In this document: positions 6,852-10,150 of the stretch, piece after piece
Layout: each line of letters starts with the position of its first letter
Numbering within the stretch: the stretch's first letter is position 1
Assembly (NCBI GenBank): GCA_910578185.1
Contig: CAJTPN010000018.1
Coordinates: forward strand, 1-10,150
Direction: 5' to 3'
Source of the DNA: an uncultured Acetatifactor sp.
GTDB taxonomy: Bacteria > Bacillota > Clostridia > Lachnospirales > Lachnospiraceae
Length of the DNA: 10,150 bases
Translations under genes and position numbers: made by a program
The notes under the pieces: generated by a model
Seen by the model: the letters and a program-made list of their open reading frames with translations, nothing else
The model's database searches: none
Told to the model about the DNA's origin: nothing

Positions 6852-7445
6852 TTACTTGGAGTACAACTCGACAATAAGCATTTCATTCACAGGAACATCT
6901 ATCATTTCCCTGGTAGGAAGGTTCTTGATAGTCCCCCGCAAGTTCTCGATATCAACATCCATCCACTCAGGTGTCAGCCTGCCGCCGGTCACCTCTACAA
7001 TATCCTTGTATCTCTGCATGGATCTTGCCTTTTCCTTGATTTCCACCACATCACCGGCTTTGATCAAATAGGATGCAACGTTTACAACTTTGCCGTTGAC
7101 CAACACATGCTTATGACCAACCACCTGTCTTGCTTCACGTCTTGTTCTGGCAAATCCCATCCGGAAAATTATGTTATCCAGCCTGCGCTCCAGCATGATC
7201 ATCAGGTTTTCACCGGTCATCCCCTTCATCCTGTCGGCCTTCTCATAATAGTTTCTAAAAGGCTTCTCCAACACGCCATAGATGAACTTTGCCTTCTGTT
7301 TCTCGCGCAGCTGCAGACCATATTCACTTATCTTCTTGCCTGCTCTTGCATTCTGTCTGTTGGACTTCTTGTCATATCCCAGATAAGAAGGCTCCAATCC
7401 CAACGCCCTACATCTCTTCAATACGGGTACACGATTTACTGCCAT
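6852..7445 (-). CDS. rpsD: 30S ribosomal protein S4, zinc-free form
   Basis: Primary 16S rRNA-binding protein S4, 197 residues. The N-terminal S4 domain (about 1-88) contains the conserved RCRALGLEPSYLGY and KISEYGLQLREKQKAKF. The S4 RNA-binding motif (about 89-150) contains ERRLDNIIFRMGFARTRREA and HKHVLVNGKVVN. Only one cysteine (Cys12) remains at the N-terminus, so this is the form without the four-Cys zinc site. In E. coli, S4 represses the operon rpsM-rpsK-rpsD-rpoA-rplQ by binding the mRNA leader at rpsM; in Bacillus it represses its own separate rpsD. Which applies here cannot be told from the protein. The ATG at 7445 has GAGGAA upstream. The gap to rpsK is 167 nt. Confidence 0.97.
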   Translation of the reverse strand: MAVNRVPVLKRCRALGLEPSYLGYDKKSNRQNARAGKKISEYGLQLREKQKAKFIYGVLEKPFRNYYEKADRMKGMTGENLMIMLERRLDNIIFRMGFARTRREARQVVGHKHVLVNGKVVNVASYLIKAGDVVEIKEKARSMQRYKDIVEVTGGRLTPEWMDVDIENLRGTIKNLPTREMIDVPVNEMLIVELYSK

Positions 7446-7567
7446 TTTTTCATTTCCTCAACTTTCTTGTCTGTTTACAGTACGCAAATTATCGTACCTT
7501 CTTCCAACAATCCCGGTTTATGCCACTTTTTTTAAAGCCGCACTGACATTTTCTTCCAATCTGCACA

Positions 7568-7593
7568 AACCAACAAAATCAATTTTGTCAGCC
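7568..7593 (-). promoter_or_regulatory. Hairpin in the rpsK-rpsD gap
   Basis: As minus-strand RNA, GGCUGACAAAA (7593-7583) pairs with UUUUGUUGGUU (7578-7568) through an 11-pair stem closed by UUGA. Four of the pairs are G-U, so the structure works only for the minus-strand transcript, consistent with an RNA role. It lies 19 nt after the rpsK stop and about 120 nt before the rpsD start. It has no T-run after it. A role as an S4 binding or attenuation element is conceivable but not shown. Confidence 0.4.
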
Positions 7594-7612
7594 AAACAGC
7601 CGCCTGATCCGC

Positions 7613-8008
7613 TTATACACGGCGCCTCTTGGGAGGCCGGCAACCATTGTGAGGCACGGGAGTCACGTCACGGATACTTACCACTTCCAGTCCGCATGCG
7701 GAAAGCGCCCTGATGGCAGCCTCACGCCCTGAACCGGGTCCCTTTACAAATACATCCACGGACTTCAATCCATGTATCAACGCAGCCTTTGTAGCTGTCT
7801 CTGCCGCCATCTGTGCGGCATATGGAGTAGATTTCCTTGAACCTTTAAATCCCAGACCACCGGCACTTGCCCAGCTGAGAGCGTTTCCCTCCGTGTCTGT
7901 CAATGTAACAATCGTATTGTTAAAAGAAGACTGGATATGTGCCTGTCCGCGTTCAACGTTTTTTCTGACGCGCTTCTTTGTCACTTTCTTTGCAACCTGT
8001 TTTGCCAT
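7613..8008 (-). CDS. rpsK: 30S ribosomal protein S11
   Basis: S11 of the small subunit platform, 131 residues, normal length. Conserved segments are GQAHIQSSFNNTIVTLTDTE (about 21-40), ASAGGLGFKGSRKSTPYAAQ (about 47-66), GPGSGREAAIRAL (about 90-102) and the C-terminal NGCRPPKRRRV. The basic N-terminal extension (MAKQVAKKVTKKRVRKNVE) is typical of Gram-positive S11. The ATG at 8008 begins the family N-terminus. The nearest Shine-Dalgarno-like sequences are TAGGTTAG, close to the start, and GAGGAG, about 20 nt upstream, so the ribosome-binding site is weaker than for its neighbours. The gene follows rpsM after 48 nt. Confidence 0.97.
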   Translation of the reverse strand: MAKQVAKKVTKKRVRKNVERGQAHIQSSFNNTIVTLTDTEGNALSWASAGGLGFKGSRKSTPYAAQMAAETATKAALIHGLKSVDVFVKGPGSGREAAIRALSACGLEVVSIRDVTPVPHNGCRPPKRRRV

Positions 8009-8056
8009 TTTAAACTAACCTACTTTCTCCTCTCAATTCCTCGTCACAGTTACGCA

Positions 8057-8428
8057 CTACTTTTTCTTATTAGCAACTGTCCTCTTGGGACCCTTGCGGG
8101 TTCTTGCATTGTTCTTGGTATTCTGTCCACGTACAGGCAATCCCTTACGATGACGGATACCACGGTAGCATCCGATTTCCTGAAGCCTCTTGATATTCAG
8201 GGCAACCTCACGTCTCAAATCACCCTCAACCATCACGCCGAGCTTCTCAATCGCTTCCGTAATCTTTTTTACTTCGTCGTCAGTGACATCCCTGACTCTG
8301 GTGTCAGGATTTACACCTGCCTCTTTCAGAACCTTGTTAGAGGTGGATCTGCCGATTCCATAAACATAAGTCAACCCAATTTCAATTCTTTTTTCCCTGG
8401 GTAAGTCAACACCTGCGATACGAGCCAT
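8057..8428 (-). CDS. rpsM: 30S ribosomal protein S13
   Basis: S13 of the small subunit head, 123 residues, normal length; it contacts 16S rRNA, the P-site tRNA and the large subunit. The N-terminal MARIAGVDLPREKRIEIGLT, the helix-two-turn-helix region YGIGRSTSNKVLKEAGV and the C-terminal RGIRHRKGLPVRGQNTKNNA are all clear. The ATG at 8428 has an excellent GGAGGAAAT Shine-Dalgarno. The gene is separated from rpmJ by 440 nt, far more than usual, and that gap is rich in possible RNA structure. In E. coli the S4-responsive translational operator overlaps this gene's start, so the gap is a natural place to look for control elements. Confidence 0.97.
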   Translation of the reverse strand: MARIAGVDLPREKRIEIGLTYVYGIGRSTSNKVLKEAGVNPDTRVRDVTDDEVKKITEAIEKLGVMVEGDLRREVALNIKRLQEIGCYRGIRHRKGLPVRGQNTKNNARTRKGPKRTVANKKK

Positions 8429-8704
8429 TTACATTTCCTCCATTCTCAATGGATCCCGTCTCTGAATCCATCTGCTTCCGCTGTGCGGATAATACTTTTG
8501 CGTACTGTCTGGTCTGTTAATATACGCATTTGTTACTAATTGATTGGGGCTTTCACCCAATCGGACATATCCGATCCATCCGATCTTTCCAAAGTGCTTT
8601 CATATACAAGCCCTTTGGTATCAAGAAGTAATCTCCGGCAAGCTCTACCCAGTTCTATGATAATCAATGTTCAAAGCATCAAAAACACCTCGCTTAAAAA
8701 ATCC

Positions 8705-8845
8705 TTACATAAGAAACGCCTCACATGAAAATGCTCCTGCATTTGGAAACGCTCCGCGCAAAAGACCTCCTACGAATAATGCTCTGCATTGGTTCAGCCG
8801 CACATAAAAACCGGACACGAACTCACTTAACCTGCCGCCTTCCAT
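8705..8845 (-). CDS. Possible 46-codon small ORF in the rpmJ-rpsM gap
   Basis: An ATG at 8845 opens 46 codons ending at TAA. It begins MEGGRLSEFVSGFY and ends RGAFPNAGAFSCEAFLM. AGGGA lies 7 nt upstream of the ATG, so initiation is possible, but that sequence falls in the bulge of the hairpin at 8831-8862. The C-terminal third is repetitive (GAF, GAF, EAF) because it runs through the degenerate DNA repeats. After the stop, the same frame continues with GFFKRGVF before a second stop. I recognise no family. It may be a leader peptide, a decaying repeat-encoded ORF or chance. Confidence 0.25.
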   Translation of the reverse strand: MEGGRLSEFVSGFYVRLNQCRALFVGGLLRGAFPNAGAFSCEAFLM

Positions 8846-8862
8846 TAAGGCGTCCCTGCAGG
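8831..8862 (-). promoter_or_regulatory. Hairpin immediately after the rpmJ stop
   Basis: As minus-strand RNA, CCTGC (8862-8858) and CGCCTT (8852-8847) pair with AAGGCG (8841-8836) and GCAGG (8835-8831). This makes an 11-bp helix with a 5-nt one-sided bulge AGGGA and an AATGG loop. The bulge is Shine-Dalgarno-like and the loop contains the ATG of the small ORF, so the structure could gate its translation. A T-run occurs only about 20 nt later (GGTTTTTATG), too far for a standard terminator, though attenuation is possible. Confidence 0.5.
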
Positions 8863-8868
8863 CGGTGA

Positions 8869-8982
8869 TTATCCCTGTCTCTGCTTATGCTTCGGATTTT
8901 CACAGATCACTCTGATACGTCCTTTTCTTTTAATGATTTTGCACTTTTCGCAAATTGGTTTTACTGATGATCTAACCTTCAC
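8869..8982 (-). CDS. rpmJ: 50S ribosomal protein L36
   Basis: The smallest large-subunit protein, 37 residues, the normal length. The GTG start at 8982 has GGAGGG about 8 nt upstream. The protein begins VKVRSSVKPICEKCKIIKRK (initiator read as Met) and ends with CENPKHKQRQG. Cys11, Cys14, Cys27 and His32 form the zinc ribbon of the Cys-containing L36 form. It is the first gene of the transcription unit, directly behind a strong promoter. In most Firmicutes infA lies just upstream; here it does not. Confidence 0.95.
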   Translation of the reverse strand: MKVRSSVKPICEKCKIIKRKGRIRVICENPKHKQRQG

Positions 8983-9015
8983 GTTAAACCCTCCTTTCAA
9001 AAAAGACCGTTTTAC

Positions 9016-9044
9016 ATTATAACATGTCATTCAATTATTTGCAA
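9016..9044 (-). promoter_or_regulatory. SigmaA-type promoter of the rpmJ-rplQ operon
   Basis: On the minus strand, TTGCAA (9044-9039), exactly 17 nt, then a perfect TATAAT (9021-9016). Transcription would begin near base 9009, leaving a leader of about 27 nt before the rpmJ GTG. The AT-rich sequence upstream (9045-9075) could act as an UP element, fitting a highly expressed ribosomal operon. Confidence 0.85.
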
Positions 9045-9131
9045 GCTATTTATTGTTAATTTTTAGGAATAATCCCCTATATCTTTAACCATTTGGACCG
9101 GACATGATCTGTTAACAAATAATGTCACAGT

Positions 9132-9950
9132 TCACGCCAGGGGGTAATACCTTTCTTTTTTGGGTTTTTTGTCTATATTTTCAAGCATATTGTACAAGAG
9201 CAGCACCGTATTGTCATTCTCCCCGTACCTGTTGATATTTTGTCCTGTCAAAATTTTCAGAAGATAGGGCATGGGCGCATTACAGAAGTTTTCTTCCGGG
9301 GAAACTACTCCGAAAGAAGCCTGTTCCTTACTGCTTCCAAACACCTTCCATTTCCATCCATACCCGCAGCATAATGCCTGTCCAAACATCACACCCAGTG
9401 CGACTGCCACATCCGCAATATCCTCATATACATCAGGAATCATACCTGTTTCCAGAATGCTGTCCACGATATTCATAATCTGTTCCGCCATCCTGGCACC
9501 ATCCTCCGGAGCATTGATCTCAAACGCCCTGACCCCTTTCTGAAAAGTTCTGTCTATCTCTGCTCTCACATCCTCCGACAGCTCCCCCACATATGAGAAG
9601 TAATCTTCCCTCTTGGGCCGCACTTCTGCCAGACTATACAGTTCCTCCTCATTCAACCCCCTGAGCAGAAAAAAATCCTTGTCCGAATCCAATACAAACT
9701 TTTCCAACCTGTTTATTGCATTTAAATATTCAGCATGGCCGATCACTTCTCCCCAGGTATTGCAGTAAAAAAGCATATACCACTCGGATACTGCCTCTGC
9801 CTCCTTATAATGTTTCCATGGACTCTTGGGAATGATAATCTGCCTGCTGTCCGGGATCATGACAAATCCCCGCTTCCCGTCAATACTGTATTCTGCGCGT
9901 CCAGCTCCGTTCCAGTCAGCCATTTCCGTTTTTCCATCACCCAATCCCAT
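9132..9950 (-). CDS. Uncharacterised 272-residue cytoplasmic protein
   Basis: I do not recognise this family with confidence. It has no signal peptide or membrane segment and is rich in acidic residues and aromatics. The N-terminal part (about 10-60) contains WKHYKEAEAVSEWYMLFY. A middle helical part (about 110-180) precedes a compact C-terminal block that looks conserved: ADVAVALGVMFGQALCCGYG, then WKWKVFG, FGVVSPEENF, PYLLKILTG and ENDNTVLLLYNML. That block loosely recalls small domains of unknown function (DUF3806-like), a weak memory only. The ATG at 9950 is chosen for its GGAGG 4 nt upstream; a TTG at 9980 would extend it by 10 residues without a Shine-Dalgarno. It occupies the place normally held by infA/map. 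No terminator is obvious between it and the rpmJ promoter. Confidence 0.75.
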   Translation of the reverse strand: MGLGDGKTEMADWNGAGRAEYSIDGKRGFVMIPDSRQIIIPKSPWKHYKEAEAVSEWYMLFYCNTWGEVIGHAEYLNAINRLEKFVLDSDKDFFLLRGLNEEELYSLAEVRPKREDYFSYVGELSEDVRAEIDRTFQKGVRAFEINAPEDGARMAEQIMNIVDSILETGMIPDVYEDIADVAVALGVMFGQALCCGYGWKWKVFGSSKEQASFGVVSPEENFCNAPMPYLLKILTGQNINRYGENDNTVLLLYNMLENIDKKPKKERYYPLA

Positions 9951-9989
9951 ATATCCTCCAATTCCGAAAAATCTGTACAATTTTAATCT

Positions 9990-10018
9990 ATCTTAACACA
10001 AAAAAACACTTCCCACAA
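9990..10018 (-). promoter_or_regulatory. Possible promoter of the uncharacterised gene
   Basis: On the minus strand, TTGTGG (10018-10013), 17 nt, then TAAGAT (9995-9990). Both boxes deviate from consensus but the spacing is ideal, and the position, about 40 nt before the start at 9950, is sensible. Readthrough from the gene on the right is the alternative. Confidence 0.35.
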
Positions 10019-10086
10019 GCCGAAAACTCCGAAAACATCATTTCAACTCCTTTTTCCCATGGCGGGACTGTTTTTGATCCCATTCA

Positions 10087-10150
10087 TTATTCTAGCAAAT
10101 ACAAAGACACTCTGCTCTGGATGATCTTTGCCACTTCCTCCGCAGTCTTA
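10087..10150 (-). CDS. C-terminal fragment of an unidentified gene (cut by right edge)
   Basis: Reading leftward from 10149, one frame is open for 20 codons and ends KTAEEVAKIIQSRVSLYLLE followed by TAA and TGA in tandem. The composition (amphipathic helix, balanced charges) looks like a real protein end, and the tandem stops support it. Too little is present to name a family. Confidence 0.5.
   Translation of the reverse strand, partial: KTAEEVAKIIQSRVSLYLLE

Larger units (their letters stand above)
8429..8868 (-). promoter_or_regulatory. Long structured gap between rpmJ and rpsM (putative leader)
   Basis: This 440-nt stretch lies inside the operon and holds no recognised gene. In transcript order I see a hairpin (8831-8862), a 46-codon ORF (8705-8845), degenerate short direct repeats (about 8680-8790), and then a hairpin at 8589-8618 (CCAAAG/CTTTGG outside, GCTT/AAGC inside). 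Next come two hairpins that share bases, ATCGGA/TCCGAT (8560-8575) and GATTGGG/CCCAATC (8542-8562), and small hairpins at 8478-8488 and 8448-8472 just before the rpsM ribosome-binding site. No TATAAT-type promoter stands out within it. It may be an untranslated leader that tunes rpsM and downstream genes, or the remains of an insertion. No known riboswitch or T-box signature was recognised. Confidence 0.4.

Noticed and set aside
8542..8562. GGGTGAAAGCCCC resembles the GGGTGAAAGTCCC segment of the intron at 1-50
   Set aside because: The likeness is limited to one short hairpin. No other group II intron landmarks are visible around it, and the surrounding sequence does not match the intron 5' end.
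9045..9131. Search for a terminator after the uncharacterised gene
   Set aside because: Only 4-5 bp stems (for example AGGGGA/TCCT) were found, too weak to call.
9988..10041. 17-codon ORF (begins MMFSEFSACGKCF) with AAGGAG upstream, ahead of the uncharacterised gene
   Set aside because: The Shine-Dalgarno is good, but the ORF is very short and overlaps the likely promoter boxes, so it may not be transcribed. Without conservation data it cannot be supported.
1..10150. CRISPR arrays, tRNA or rRNA genes, phage or transposase genes
   Set aside because: No regularly spaced identical repeats, no tRNA or rRNA sequence and no transposase or integrase reading frames were seen. The only mobile element is the intron end at the left edge.

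Overview
The window looks like a chromosomal segment from a Gram-positive Firmicute, most likely a Lachnospiraceae-type (Clostridium cluster XIVa) gut anaerobe. This rests on the distal alpha-operon order rpmJ-rpsM-rpsK-rpsD-rpoA-rplQ, an L17 with a large central insertion, strong GGAGG-type ribosome-binding sites and sigmaA-type promoters. The genus assignment is inference from sequence style; no database was searched.

Layout, left to right. Bases 1-50 are the 5' end of a group II intron on the minus strand that runs off the left edge. It sits 6 nt beyond the stem of an intrinsic terminator (52-87), the typical site of class C introns. That terminator closes a two-gene minus-strand operon: a LytTR response regulator (1509-2237) and an AgrC-like GHKL sensor kinase (178-1512), joined by an ATGA overlap and read from a clear promoter at 2309-2337. 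A divergent plus-strand gene (2578-3486) encodes a membrane-anchored M15-family peptidase with a Ser/Pro-rich stalk, probably a peptidoglycan D,D- or L,D-type peptidase. It converges on a MATE-family transporter (3565-4920, minus), with a strong nested hairpin between the two.

From 5003 to 9044 lies the distal part of the ribosomal protein/RNA polymerase alpha operon, all on the minus strand: rpmJ (37 codons, GTG start), rpsM, rpsK, rpsD, rpoA (GTG start), rplQ, then an intrinsic terminator. It has its own consensus promoter directly upstream of rpmJ. infA and map, the usual upstream neighbours, are absent from the window. Instead there is an unrecognised 272-residue protein gene (9132-9950), and beyond it the C-terminal tail of another minus-strand gene leaving the right edge.

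The least ordinary part is the 440-nt stretch between rpmJ and rpsM (8429-8868). Gaps at this point are usually short. This one contains a hairpin right after the rpmJ stop, a short ORF, a run of degenerate repeats of about 15-18 nt, and several further hairpins, two of which overlap and exclude each other. It may be a structured leader controlling rpsM and the genes after it, or a decayed insertion. The rpsK-rpsD and rpsD-rpoA gaps each also hold one hairpin that pairs fully only as minus-strand RNA.
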